NCBI GenBank assembly: GCA_009823395.1
Contig: CM020501.1
Span: 7,071,861-7,135,860 of the forward strand
From: Thamnaconus septentrionalis
Lineage: Eukaryota > Chordata > Actinopteri > Tetraodontiformes > Monacanthidae
DNA length: 64,000 nt
Reading direction: 5' to 3'
Shown one piece after another: positions 1 through 12,398 of the stretch. Under the pieces are notes generated by a model. The model did no database searches, was not told the origin of the DNA, and was given only the letters and a program-made list of their open reading frames with translations. The translations under genes were made by a program, and so were the position numbers. The first letter of the stretch is position 1. Each line of letters opens with the position of its first letter.

Positions 1-171
1 TACAGTGTCATCTTGATATTGAAACTGTGCATTCAATTGTTTTAACCAGATTTCTTCTCGTTCTGCAGAATGATAGAAGAGAGCCTCCAGCGCCACCTGT
101 TGACTAGTAGTGAAGAACGTCAACCAAAACTAGTCACCTTTGACTGGAAAGGCACAATTATCTTGTTCCTG
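1..171 (+). other. Possible terminal coding exon of an unidentified upstream gene
   Basis: A pyrimidine-rich stretch followed by CAG ends at about base 69. It could be the acceptor of a last exon on the plus strand. Reading on from it, one frame gives a short tail ending in EPPAPPVD and a TAG stop near 107. A second frame stays open to a TGA at 171. An AATAAA-like signal lies near 534-539, which would suit a 3' UTR. The fragment is too short to name; I do not recognise a protein family and cannot choose between the two frames. Confidence 0.25.
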
Positions 172-2247
172 TGATGATGACCATGATGGTGCCATCCCTC
201 TGTAAACCTTCTTTCATCTATATATATTTTTTTTCACTTTCATAGACTCTTTTCACAGCAGCCATTTAACATTGAGTAGCAGAAAACTGTTGTGGTTAGT
301 GTTAATAATCCCTGTTTGTTCCATTTAGTGTAGCAGAGGCTTTCAAGTAAGGGAGCCGTTGCAGTACCTTGAATATGTTTAAGTCAAATGGAATGAAAGT
401 TGAATTATTATAATTAGTTAAGCATGTTTTAACTGAGTTGTTGTCACAGTAGCTGCTATGAAAAGGGTCTCTGGTGTTTTGGGTTGAAACTGATTGATTT
501 TATAAGACCATAAAAATAGTATTTTTTGCATAAAATAAAGATAATATTCTGTTTCCACAATTATTTTTCAACATTAGTTATTTTAGAAATAAATACAGAG
601 GGCATTGATATTATAAAATAGTATCAGATTTCTTTTGGATGTTTATTTAAATGAAATAAGCACTATTCTGTCTGATCTGTGTCATCACTGGACCCAGATC
701 CAGACTGAAGAAACTTGCTCAGAAACTTGAAATAAACAAAAGTATCATGTGATTTGAGGAAGAACACAGTGCATGCCAGAAGGTTTTAGTAGCTTTAGAT
801 AATGAAGGCAGGGATGTTCTCTGGGTAACCTGCCTCTTAAACATTCCTTTATGTTCTTATGTTCAGCCAAAAAAGATCATATTGGCTAAAGTACATTAAA
901 ATGTTTTTTTTTTTTGCATTCATGACATATTGTTTCTATATATATATTTCTCAGGTGACCAAAAAACAAAAGTTTTGAAGTTTTATTATTTTTTTGGTCC
1001 ATGAGCACTTTAAAAACATGAACAAATCATTCACTAAAGAGGAGGTGTCTGTATTATGCCATCACATACATACAGTATAATAGCTCAGAATTTGAATCTG
1101 TCAGTGTTTGGTGATACCCTGATGCCACATTAGATAATGGTGTTATATTAAGTGGGACCCATGATACAAACATTTAGATCAGATGGGCCTTTCCTAAAAG
1201 TCTGGTTAGAAATAAGTTCTCAGCCTGATCTTTACTTGCAATATGAAACCTGTAAATCCTGTTAAGAAAAATGGTTTTATTATGTAGACAATTAAAACCC
1301 TATCTCTGTTTCCAATGTAATTACTTAAACTAAATGTTCACTTTTCACTAATTTTAGGTGCAAACAATGGCTCATTGCTCCATCGCCATCCCATCACCGA
1401 TTACAGTTGCTTTTAATGAAAGAATAATGCTTTTAAGATGGCTCTTTTCTTTTTTGCCTGGGGTCACCACAGCCAATCATATACTCTATATCAGTAGCCA
1501 GCTTTTTTATATACGTGTCATCATATCATCATCTCAGATTTGGTTTATGCTCGCTCTCTGGGTTTACCTGAAGGGAGGATTGAAACCATAGTTTACCGTG
1601 TATAATTGAGGGTGAAGCCATAATTTTAAAGGAACAAACAAGGCTATTGGAATTTAGACGGTGGTTAACTGTTGTATTTTGAAAAAAGGGCTTTAACTAT
1701 GCACTTTCCCTGTAATATAAATAAAAAGTATCAATTCTAACTGCCTGCATAACTTTTTTCACTGTACATTGAACGTTTGGCACATTTTTATGTTACTGTC
1801 GTACTTATACAATTGAATTAAACACCCTCTAGCTTTGCAAATCAAACTCCATTTTACCTGGAAGAGTGGTTTGCAGATGCTTTTACAAATTACCGATGTT
1901 TTATTGGTTTTGACTAATTTTATATTGTGTTTATTCATTTAGAAAAGCCTGGATTAAATCTTTGTTTTCGTTGCCTTCTGAGCATGCGCAGTTATTAAAC
2001 GGAAGCGTCCGCGTTTCCTATGGTAACGGTCAACAACTCTGTTAGCCTATAAAAACTGCGTAAGATTTTTCATAATAGGTACTCTACATCAAAGGAGTCG
2101 ATCAATCTAACAACGCTACGTAACCACAAAGGGCTTACTCATCTCAAAATCTCACCATTAGCTCAGGCTAGCTACTTGTTGCAAACTGCCTGCTAGCATG
2201 CTAATTTCAGCGATTGTTGTGAGAGGAAACTATTTATAGTTTTCAAG
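172..2247. other. Spacer and map9 5' flank, no gene seen
   Basis: This stretch is AT-rich and has no convincing exon. Short open frames, for example near 1358-1591, have no recognisable motif and no flanking splice signals. The last 250 bases look like a promoter: an NRF1-like GCATGCGCA at about 1982-1990, an X-box-like element at 2013-2027, and the 5' UTR of map9 running to 2247. Confidence 0.5.
2013..2027 (+). promoter_or_regulatory. X-box-like RFX site upstream of map9
   Basis: The sequence GTTTCC-TAT-GGTAAC fits the RFX consensus GTNRCC-N(0-3)-RGYAAC at 11 of 12 half-site positions. It lies about 220 bases before the map9 start codon. RFX factors drive many ciliary genes, and MAP9 is a microtubule and axoneme protein, so a role in its transcription is plausible. 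Binding is inferred only from the motif. Confidence 0.45.
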
Positions 2248-5200
2248 ATGATAAGTCAGGAATTTGGGACTTTGGCTTACACAAACAGCCCAAAGACCTC
2301 GAAAAGGACAACTTTCCAGGTAAAACCTTTACTGTCGATGCCTTCCGGTGAGAGCATGAAAGTAGATTCGCGTTACTTCAGCTTATTCTGCTCATCAAAT
2401 GTGCCGTTGTCGATTATTTCATACCTGGATTGCTGTCTTTAGGATGAACTTCAGGCGGCTGTATCTGCGAGGGCGAGCAAAGACGAAAAAGACCGTTACT
2501 CATACTCTGATGACTTCAACGACGATGAGGATGGTAAGACGAGAAAGCATTAAAATATTCAGCAAGCAAATTAATATTTATATTTGTCATAGATATTGGT
2601 CATTTTCTTTTAGTTTTAATTTTGTTTTAATATAGAACTCATCGATAGTCCGGTGTACAAAGGAACAAAAACCCAACAGATACATTACATGACCAACAAG
2701 TGCCAGTCAAGACTGTACAAAAGATGCCACACTTTGCTCATATATTCTTAGTATTATACTTACATCACAACGTCCTCGGAATTTCTAAAAAAAATTTTAG
2801 CAACTTAGTAAGACCCTCAAAGAAAATCTGGTCTTTCCCATTTAGTAAATATGTTCATTGACCGCACATTCCTTTCTAATATTTATCGACTTCAGATTGG
2901 TTTTGCCTATTTTCTTGGGCACATGTGCATTTCATACTGGAAAGTTTTGGCCTGTCCAGTTTATTCAAACATCTTGATACGTCCCTTGAACGAATGGTTC
3001 CATAATGCATTTCCATCCAAAGACTGTCCGTTTGTTTTTCAGTCCCTACTGTCACAGTTTTATTTTTTACCAATGCCATCATTTGTGTAGATCCAAACAG
3101 GGTTTGGTTCTCTCATTCATCAATTTCTTTTGAAAGTCCCAAATCTCGTTAAACTGCATTTTATATACTGCTATAGTTATGCTGTTGCCCCTTTGCTCAT
3201 TCATGTTTTAAATCCAGCATCTGTCTAGGGATTAAATTTGAGCCAATTGGACATCATAATATTTTCCTCACATCCTTAAGGGCTTGCTCTTTTGTTTACT
3301 TTCTGTCATCGATTGGTGTTGTCAGTCGAACATATTGTGTTTTCACCCTGGTTTGTGTTTCCTGATTTTTCGTATCAAAGCTTCAAGTCTCATAACTGAA
3401 TTTGTGCATCATGTGTGACTAACATCCAGGGTGAACTTGGACAAGACATTTAAATTCAACTGAAGACATTTCAGGGAGTAACGTTTCTAAAGGGTGGTGG
3501 TGCGTCACTTTCATGTTCCCAGACGATGAGCTATGTGGAGCGCATTAGAATTCAGTGGGAAGAGTGAAGCTGTGTTTGTGCTGAGCCAGTTACTCAGCCA
3601 CGCCTGTCTTACTCCTCCTCAATACTCAGCTCAGTTCAGCCAGATGGAAAGTTATTATCCGCTTAAAAAGGCCTCATGAGGTTTCTAAGGATTAGCCTTT
3701 TTGAGTTTATGTGAACTTCAAATGTATCTTTCACAGATTTTCTGAATGAACTGCTCAAGTCCAGGGGGAAAAAAGCTGCTGCATCAAAGGCCGGAAGGAA
3801 CAAAGCCAAAATCAACGACTTTGATATTTCAGATGATGAAAGCAAGCGTGGCAGGACGAAGAGGGTTTCCTTTTTGAAAACCCAAAGAGTCAGCTCTCCC
3901 TCAGAGGACACCACAGCATCAGACTTACATGAAAATGAGCCTGACCCATGTGGTGGTCAAAGCACTGACAATAATTCACTCAACACACTGTATTCACTAA
4001 ATGCCAGTGAAGATAACGGTGATGGAGAGTTTATAGATGCTAGAACTGCAGGAGAAAAGCAAAGGAAGTCATTTTCATTCCAGTCATCAGAGGATGCTCC
4101 ACTTGATGAGTCTTTAGCATCTGCTAACAGCGTGGTGGAGCAAGGCAGTCTGACTCCACAGTTGCCAGCATTGGACCGGAATCACCTGTCCTCAGCAGGT
4201 CTGTTCTTGCTTTCCAATACGCAGATCACAAAGAGTATGTCCCGTATTATTTACCAGCTGTCGTTATTCAGACAGTGGTGCTGCTAAGGAACCACCCAAA
4301 CCCAAGCCGAGGCAGAGGACTCTAGCAATGAGCCTCCAGGCTACAGAGAAGACAAATGATGATGCAGAATCTTTGGATCTGAGCCAGGCTCAGACCTCTT
4401 CTATATCCATTCCGCTCTCCTCTGAGACATTCAGCGATGCCACTGTAAGAATCTCATACACACAGTGTCATAATGCCATCTGGAATTCATGTGTGGGCTA
4501 TTTTAATATTGACTTGTGAAAGTGAATATTGCTATATATATTTGTAATTGGGCCTCGTGATTGTCTTGTTTCATTGTAAAGCATATGGAGGGAGATGGTT
4601 CAGTTTCACGCAGCCTCAGCAAAGACTCTTCAGGCAAGAGCGAGCACACGCTCCTCACCAAGTCCACCATTGATTCTTCATCTGGAGGTAAAGACTGACG
4701 TAGTTTATATTTGAATTTTATTGAGTTGCATATTCAACTAATTTCCTCAAATGTTTTTGATAGACAGAACTATTTCTGATGACAGTAAAGAGCAGGACAG
4801 CAAATACTCCACATCATTTGAAGAGCAGGATTCAGCAGAACACTCGCATCAACTCCCACATGTCCCTGAAAAATTACCCAGCACCAGGTTGGCAAACATT
4901 ATTGCAGTATCTAATAAGAGCTTCTATTATCAGTATTTTTTGTAACCTATTATTGAGATATTGAGGTTTCTCAACCTAGATTTAAAACATTCTTGATTTA
5001 TTCCCACTACTGTTCATAAAAACCTAAGCCCCAGGTTTGTTGACAAAAAAATAAATCCTTAGTAAGCTAATATTTGGCATTTCCGTATAAGCTGCAAAAG
5101 CTAATAACTTCTGACTTAATGGCGGCTTAACATGACATCTGTTCAATACAGGGCTTCAAGTTCTCATTCAAGGAGCTCTCGAAGATCGTCACGTTCGAGC

Positions 5201-6728
5201 ACCAAGAAAGTAGAATCAAAGTATTTGGGATCTCTCAAAGTTCTGGACCGTAAAGTCCTTCTGAAAGACTCTCAGTCCCAGGGACCAGATTCAGTCAGAG
5301 CTGCCATTTATCAGGTCAGCGTCCTCTTGGAGCACTTCTGCCATTTAACATCAATGAAATCTGTGCCTGTAGATTGTTTCACAGCTTTGTGTCATCAACA
5401 TACTTGATCTACTAACAGCTACATGTACATCTAACATGTTCTCCTTATAGGACTGGCTCCAAAAGAAAAATGAAAAGTCAAAAGAAAGCATGCAAAAGCG
5501 TAGGAAAGAGGAATTGCTAAGAGACAAAAAGAAAAAGGTGACAATTTGTTAATAAAATAATTTTTTTAAAATGTGTTTAATTTTCATTTTATAAAAACTG
5601 AAATGAAAATTCTCCACTGTTCAATATTAACAGGCAGAGGACGCTAAAAAGGTTGATGCTGTTGCTTCTTATGAGGCTTGGAAAGAAAAGAAAGCAGAGC
5701 TCCTCAGGTTGAACGCAAAGGAAAGGTTGGACAGGAGCAGGAAAGAGCAAAGGGAGCTTGAAGAGAGAGAAGAAAAAAAGCAATCTGCCAAACAGGTATA
5801 GTGATGGTTCTCTTTGCATGCCTTTAAAAGATGCAAATGTTTATTTTTGATGATTTACAGTGAACATTTTTACCTTCAACATTGCAGTTGTATGAAAAAT
5901 GGAAAGAAGAGCATGATAACTTGCTGAAAGAAAAGTTCAGAAAGCAAAAGAAAAAGGAGAATAAACTCAAGGTAAAAAAGGAGGAAGAGGAGGAAGAAAG
6001 GAGGAGAGACTGCAAATACGCCTTTTCTAACTGGTGAGCAGAAATGAAGTGATCAAGGGGGCCCGTGTATTTAAACATAACATTTTTATTTAGTTTACTG
6101 CCTTCTACTTTGTAGATATAACCAGAGTTAATGGCCGAATTTTCGCATTAAGTGTTCTTTTCTTTAGTATCCTGTCGCTGCTGATCAGGTTGAAAAAATA
6201 TTGTTTTGCTAATGGTCAACCACTGGATGGCAGCCAAAACCTCTTGCTGAGCAACTTTCCTTTTTCCTGTAACTATATGACAAATAAACGTTGTGTGTCG
6301 TCAATTAGGTAAAGCAGGTAATTAAAACATGTCTCTATGGTGATTACATTTTTGCCTCTTCAAAATGATGAAGGTGTGAAAAGAAGAAAGATGTAATCCG
6401 TGAAAAAGCTGTAATGGAACGTACAGCTGTACAAAACAAAGAGGAGGAGGAAAGATACATCAAAGAGGAGAAGGACAAAACGTCTGTGGAGATGTACGAA
6501 CAGTGGCTGGTAAGTAGAGTCACTCATCTTTTTCATTTTTAGGTGTGATCTGCCTTGAGGGGATATCTGTCTTAATAAAACGAATCCCCCACCCTCCTTT
6601 CCCTACAGGTACAGAAGGACCATCAACAAAAGAGACAACAAGAAGAAAAGCGAATACAAGAAATACTTCGAGAGAGCCCACCTCCCCCCTGGAGCCCCCC
6701 TAATAAAACTGTACCCTATGGAAAATAA
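2248..6728 (+). CDS. map9: Microtubule-associated protein 9 (ASAP)
   Basis: MAP9 binds microtubules of the spindle and ciliary axoneme through a C-terminal coiled coil. Twelve coding exons join in phase: 2248-2319, 2443-2533, 3737-4198, 4272-4444, 4582-4687, 4764-4887, 5152-5314, 5451-5537, 5634-5795, 5888-6033, 6374-6509 and 6609-6728. They give 613 residues; human MAP9 has about 647. The start was chosen because the first exon matches the family N-terminus (LAYTNSPK, KRTTFQ). Other MAP9 signatures are an acidic SYSDDFNDDED, NDFDISDDE, the YLGSLKVLD block before the coiled coil, repeated YEAWKEKK/YEKWKEE units in the lysine/glutamate-rich coil, and the PPWSPPNKTV tail before TAA. All introns are GT-AG. 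The middle, serine-rich half is poorly conserved, so exon 3 and 4 edges rest on phase. An X-box-like site lies upstream. The identification is firm; small exon-edge errors are possible. Confidence 0.93.
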
Positions 6729-7860
6729 CTTTTACAATACATGGCCAGAATTTTGTTTGTTTGTTTTACAGGGTTTTTTGTTTTGTTTTTTTAATATAAA
6801 GAAGCAGTTTATGACATGATGTTTCAATTTTTTTATTCTTGTTTTGCAGTACAGGTTTATGTTTTTTTTATTTAATATGTGATTTTAGTTGCTGCATTAT
6901 GTTCGAAACGTCATTTCTATGTCATGTCCATTAATTAACATTGATTACACACCTCGTTTAGTCTATTAGAATTGCTTAATTTATTACATATTGTGGCGGC
7001 CAAGGGAAGCTGGACGCTCCCCTGGAGCCACAAAGGATTGTGGGGCGAACTGTGTTGGGGAGTTATGTGTTGTTGTTGAGTCAGAGTGTGTGTGAGTGTT
7101 GTTATGCGCTGATGGGGTGTTCCCTCTGTGTTATATGCCATGTTCTGTTCATGGCTGTGGCAAGTGAGCTGAGAGATGTCTCAATAATGATGTAAAAGTG
7201 TTGAGCTATATTCACAGAATGATTTCAAGCAACACAAAGCAAGTGTTGAAGATTGAATCAAGAAGGAGAAATCTATTATGATTTGATCATGACAAAAATA
7301 ATCAAATGTTTTATATTAATGTGTGAAAGATGAATGGTTCAACTTGTAATGGAAAGTAAGAAGTGTATCAAAGGAAGAAGTGAGATCATGCCACCTCTGG
7401 GCACGGAAGTCACAGCGAATGCAGGCGAAAGTTGAATGTGTGACTGCAAGTGTGTTGTTGATGTCACAATACTCATGAGTGTTTCTGAGATGTGTGTGTG
7501 TGTGCTAATGTTACAAAATAAGTCTATGAGAGAGGAGGAGTAGGATGCAAAGGCCATACAGGGTCAGGATGGGAGAGAAGGCTGAACAATGTATGTTGGT
7601 CTCTAAAAAAGGTAAAATCTTCCAAAGTGTCAAAGGATTGATCAAGAGATGAGTCAGAGGAGGGGGAAACACGATGCAGATGCGTACAAAGGTTCCTCCC
7701 ATTGTACATTACTTTTCTCTAAGACAGAATCCCCTCAGGAAGTAATTGGTAACAATTTTGTTCTGATAAACTCTCTCAGAATCCTGATCAGATAAGAAGT
7801 GTCAACAAGCTGCCAGATGTATCCATACACACTCCTATATGCCATAACCATTCATTTCTA
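6729..7860. other. map9 3' UTR and spacer, no gene seen
   Basis: The stretch after the map9 stop is T-rich. From about 6995 a sequence with dispersed-repeat character begins (a CCAAGGGAAGCTGG stretch, then GT-rich DNA with a short GTGTGT run near 7491-7503). I see no exon. It may be part of an old retroelement, since LINE and gag-like fragments follow, but I could not find paired LTRs. Confidence 0.4.
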
Positions 7861-7869
7861 CCATCTCGG

Positions 7870-8703
7870 ACGAATAAGGTGTTCGCAGACTGGACCCTCA
7901 AAGGCCTTCATATCGACGGACACTTTGCATCATTCGGCCAGCTGAAAACTAAATTTAACATATTGAATTTCCACTTCTTTAGATACTTTCAAATGTGGCA
8001 TTATGTCAAAGGTGCATTCCCAAATTTTGAAACCATGCCAATAAGTTGCCCTTCCCATGATCTCCTGCTGCTTCCTCCGACTCCGGGCACCTAATATCCC
8101 GCTTTGTAACACTGTTCTCCACCTCTGCACCCACGCATCAGTTCAGAGAGGCTTAGTCGAACGAATTTCAGCTCGAAGTGTCTGAAGATACCTGGAATGA
8201 AGCCTTGGATGGTATTCATAAATGCTCCACCAATGTTAGGTACAAAGTCATCCATCAACTACACTATTCAAAGCTTAAATTGCATAGAATCTATCCATCA
8301 GTTTCTCCACTGTGCGATAGATGCAGGGGAAAAAGGTTCTTTATCACATCTTCTCTGGTCATGTCCTCAACTGCATCAGTTTTGGTGTGAAATATTTCAA
8401 TGGTTTAGTTGGGTATTATATGAGTTAGACATTGTCCCTGACCCAGAGCTGGCTCTGTTTGGGTGCTCAGAGTCTGCTCACAGTTATTTGTCTGTGGTAC
8501 GACAGGCGCTAATGCTTGGTATGGTTGCTGCAAAGAAGATGATTATCCTGGACTGGAAAACCCCCAATCCACCGTGCGTCAGAAAATTGCTCAACAAAAT
8601 GACTAATATTATTCAGATGGAAAGGATACGTTTCCACAGATCCAAAGCACAAAACAAATCTTTGGACATTTGGGGACGATTCATTGACCATCTTAAAGAC
8701 TAG
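7870..8703 (+). mobile_element. 3' end of an L1-like LINE ORF2, frameshifted
   Basis: Two overlapping frames read as the C-terminal part of an L1/Tx1-type ORF2 protein. One (from about 7879) has QLKTKFN followed by HFFRYFQMWHYVKGAFP, the typical region after the reverse transcriptase. The next (8178-8703) has the Cys/His segment CDRCRGE-KGSLSHLLWSCPQ and ends with WGRFIDHLKD. At least one frameshift splits the two, near 8335. The endonuclease and reverse transcriptase parts are missing, as in 5'-truncated LINE copies. It is a dead remnant; the L1-like assignment comes from recognised motifs, not from a search. Confidence 0.75.
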
Positions 8704-8799
8704 TAATTTGAAAGTTCATTTTGACTGTATTGTGGCATTTCTGTAACACCTGATCCTGTAAACAACAGCAAACTTGAATGTAGACATAACACTTTTCTT

Positions 8800-9235
8800 G
8801 TGTCCGCCTCGCCATGCCACGGTCCCTAGACGAGGCTCTTCCCGAAGCTGAACGAACGGAGGCTGTGTTGTCAACGAGGCCTCCCCTCCAGAAGACCCTG
8901 ACCCCTCGACCACACATCAGGGTGGATGTCTGCAAAGAGGAAGAAAAGGAAGAGGAGAGTTCAGGCCACGTCAGCAGTGTGTCCCTCTCCCCGGCAGCGA
9001 CGGCCACGTCCATCCCACTGCGAAGAGCCCGGTCACATCGCACAAGACTGTCCAGCCCATGTGCCAAAACGACCGAGTAGTGGTCCAGCGAAGGGAATTG
9101 TCTGAGGAGGTGAAGCAAAACAAGAGAGACAGTGATCGAACAAGGTGCTCGACTCGCATAAATATTGGACCAGCTTTTACACTTGGTGGCATTGAAAGCT
9201 GAAAGAGCGAAAGGGCTTCAAGACTGATGGCGACC
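8800..9235 (+). mobile_element. Degenerate gag-like fragment with a zinc-knuckle remnant
   Basis: At about 9019-9054 one plus frame reads C-E-E-P-G-H-I-A-Q-D-C, the second half of a retroelement CCHC zinc knuckle; the first cysteine appears lost. Upstream DNA is proline- and arginine-coding, and frames change between 8814 and 9080, so this is not an intact gene. It may derive from a Gypsy-like or other LTR retroelement. No protease, polymerase or LTR was recognised nearby, so the family is uncertain. Confidence 0.4.
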
Positions 9236-9271
9236 TAGCCTTGATGCTACTGGATTTGAAAGTCATGTATT

Positions 9272-9399
9272 CATTCATTCATTCATCTTCTATACCCGCT
9301 TATTCCAATTCAGGGTCACGGGGGTCTGCTGGAGCCTATCCCAGCTGTCTTAGGGCGAAGGCAGGGTGACACCCTGGACAAGTCGCCAGTTCATCGCAG
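9272..9399 (-). mobile_element. 5'-truncated copy of a teleost tRNA-derived SINE
   Basis: The stretch is nearly identical to the left part of the full copy at 44465-44837. It starts with a CATT tandem tail, followed by the GGGTCACGGGGGTC block and the GGAGCCTATCCCAGC block. It is flanked by a perfect 10-bp target duplication, GTCATGTATT, at 9262-9271 and 9400-9409. The tail orientation shows insertion on the minus strand. The tRNA head is missing, as in 5'-truncated retroposons. Confidence 0.85.
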
Positions 9400-9703
9400 G
9401 TCATGTATTACATATATACATATTTATTATCTTACCAAGTAATTTGATTTCTTGTTATGTGGTGTCCATTGGGGAACTATTTGTGTACAGTTTGTAACCG
9501 GGAGCCGGAAGAATCTAATTCTGCCCATTTTAATAGTTGGCATGTTTTTAGACTATAAAAGCTGACTAAAACACTACAAACGTCTTGACTAGAAAGGTTG
9601 GCAATTCCTTGGTCCATGCAGACAATTGGTGTAATGAGCAAACATTAGTATATAGAACTAAATAACATCTAGTACTATATGCAAGTACTTGGAGCCTTGG
9701 AGT

Positions 9704-11727
9704 CATGGGCGTAGCGGACGCGGGATACACAGGGGACATGACCCCTGCACTTCCTGTATCTGTGACCTCTGTCCCCCGCACTTCTTACAGCCATTACAAC
9801 CGCTTAATGCATTTTTAACATATCGAAACGCGTTTATGCGAGCCGTGTCTAAACGCACCACGAGTAGACTGAGCTCAGCTACGTTTTTGTTCCTCATCAT
9901 GTTCAGCAAACCAGCCAAGAAGCAAAAAACTTTAGACAGTTTTTTCCCCCAAACAAACTGTGTAAGTTGAGTAATGCTCTTACATGTAGATAATGTTTAG
10001 CTACAACAGAGATTTTCTCAAAAGAAACTGAATAACTTTATCTTGAACATTGTTTTATTAACAGAAATCAATAGTCCAATCAAAATGTTTTGAATGAATT
10101 AGAAAGAAATACAAAAAATATAAAATGAACATGAAATGAACATGAACATGTTGAGCTGTTGAGGTGGAGGCAACAGGAAGAGCACTTGATGCAGTAAATT
10201 GGCCAAGATTTGCGGGGCTGGGACTGAGAAACCTCAAGAACGCATCTGAAGAGAGAAGAATAGTATGAAACATTAGTCTAATAATACACATGATGAGATA
10301 CATAATATGATTTCAAGAATAAAATGAAATGAAATAATATACACAAAAAGTCTAATAGGCATATGCATGATGTTCACTATACTGTAAATGTATACTTTGT
10401 ATACTTCTATACTTCTTCTGAAATGCAAATTATAAGACCAAATGATATTGTCATTACAACGAAATGATGATTGGCAGAATGCACTGAATTAGTGAACTGC
10501 AGTATAATATAGAATGTGGAAAAACTAAGTTATGCTAAAACATGAATGATGTGCACTTTGTCACTGATGTAAAGTTTAACACTATAAACACACTGTTGAC
10601 AATATGAACTGTAACACGTCATACAGCTAGGCTTTTACAACTATAATAAAAGGGTAGAACAGGAATAGCATTTTGATCGACTCTCACAAGCTAAGAAAAC
10701 GTGCGCTAACCAGATATCAACAAAAATGTCAACACATTTTAGTTTATAGCACATGCTGAAAGGATCGAATATTTAGACATTTCCCTATGGAAAGTAAGGT
10801 GGGAGTAGTTACCTTAGTTTTTCCATAGCAGCTTCATTCGTTCGACATTGAAAAAAAAAAAAAACTGACTGTGATTAATTCCCACAGCTTTGTCACAGCT
10901 ACTATTCTTAAATCCATTTATAACTTTTGATTCGCACATTTATTGTCTATATTATTGTAGGAGAAATTTTAACTGGCTAAGGAAATGTATATATGATAAG
11001 AAAGACTCTGAGATTAGCATTTCCACTGCTATTTCAGAACTAGTTTTATCTATACTAAATGTTTTTGTCTGTGTTGCAATAGGCTGTGCAGGGAGAAGGT
11101 CATGTGTCAGGGGAGAGGCCAGGCTGCAGCATTGACAGGCAGGGAGAAACTTACTGATTTTTAAAAAATGGTACCTGGAAGAGAAAATCCTGCACACTTA
11201 CAAACATGCAGAAAGATAAAGATAATTTATTGCGACGTTTCGGTGCAAGACCATTATCAAGCAAATGTTTGTGTCAGAAGAGAAAGCCATCCTAAATTGG
11301 AGTGGCTATGTGACTCCAACCAATCGCTTTGCTGCTCATCTAGCACCAAACATCAATATGCAATCAATCAATACCTTTAACTCTTTTAATTTTGCTGATG
11401 ATGATTTTAAACAGTGTTTTACTGAAGTTTTGGTCCTAATTGTTTTCATTTGGCACTTAAATATCTGGCTACTCACCCTGTATTGTAGATGCCCTCAAGG
11501 TCATTCTAGGTCAACTAAACAAGAGTTCGGCAGCTTTAGATTTGCACTTTCATAGTATATAATTTTCAAAGAGCTTAAGTTAGTTTCCTGGTGCTGTGCT
11601 GTCTGTGTTGGTGTGGTTCTTTAGCTGCTAAGGAGAGGTGCAATTGAATGCGAAAGGATGATAAATCACTCCATTGCCCTCTGAAAAATTTGTCCCCCTC
11701 ACTTCGAAAATGATGGCGACGCCCCTG
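9704..11727 (+). mobile_element. hAT-type DNA transposon, internally deleted
   Basis: The 2024-bp unit is bounded by imperfect inverted ends: CATGGGCGTAGCG at left, and CGACGCCCCTG at right (CAGGGGCGTCG on the other strand). A perfect 8-bp target duplication, CTTGGAGT, lies at 9696-9703 and 11728-11735. An 8-bp duplication and CAGGG-type ends are hallmarks of hAT elements. A short open frame from 9899 contains KKQKTLDSFF, like the N-terminus of some hAT transposases and ZMYM-type relatives, and runs into a GTAAGT donor-like site at 9962. No catalytic or dimerisation domain was recognised in the rest, so the copy is probably non-autonomous. The interior holds only short frames without motifs. 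Confidence 0.8.
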
Positions 11728-12180
11728 CTTGGAGTTAAACATCTTTCTATTCTGACGGTTTAATTGAACTGTTTATCTTTGAAAGATGTGGATTTACAAC
11801 AAAACCAGCAACATCTAATTTTCTCAGCAAGTGCTGTTAGGACATGTATTTATGGCCCGTTGTTGAGGTCTGCTTCTGTTCTATTACCCCCATAAAAGAA
11901 GTTGGGAAGTTGATTTGATTCCACAATAAATGCCAGTGATCTCCTGCAGAAATGCGTCTTGACGTTCTCAGGTGAAAATGGATGGCAACTTTTGAGTAGC
12001 CATTATCATTTAAAAATATTATTTAAAAAATATTCAGATGTCCATTCAAACTGGTAAAGAAATCAATTTTTAAAATGTTGAGTTATTTAGTTAGTATTAC
12101 GCTGTCACTTTCAAGAGCTTTCGAGCGCTACATCAAAAATTTAATTTTACTTCGAAAGTATCAACCGGAAACTTGTCACG

Positions 12181-12398
12181 GCCAGGAGGAGACTGGCTGG
12201 GACAGTATAAATACAGCAAGAAAAGTTGTAAGAAAATCTGATTTTGGGAATCTGCTTTACGTTAGTTTCAGCATTTACAACACTGCCCGTTTAACATAAC
12301 AGTTCCGGAACTGACGACCATTTTAACAGGACACTCGACAGAGAGGCTAACCATAATCTGCGCATCCCTGAAGTTCCGCGGCTGTCGACTTGGCAAAG
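12181..12398 (+). promoter_or_regulatory. ugdh: ugdh promoter and untranslated first exon
   Basis: A TATAAATA box lies near 12206-12213. A stretch follows that ends in a good donor, GGCAAAG/GTAATG, with the exon ending at 12398. The next acceptor is the CAG just before the ugdh start codon at 13431, so this is the likely 5' UTR exon. The transcription start is inferred to lie about 25-35 bases after the TATA box. Confidence 0.55.

Noticed and set aside
1358..1591. 77-codon open frame after an acceptor-like TTTTAG
   Set aside because: No recognisable domain, no partner exon, and hydrophobic low-complexity content typical of AT-rich DNA.
11215..11265. TTATTGCGACGTTTCGGTGC-type sequence inside the hAT element
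   Set aside because: It resembles a motif seen at the ends of some retroelements, but I could not tie it to a family or find a partner copy.
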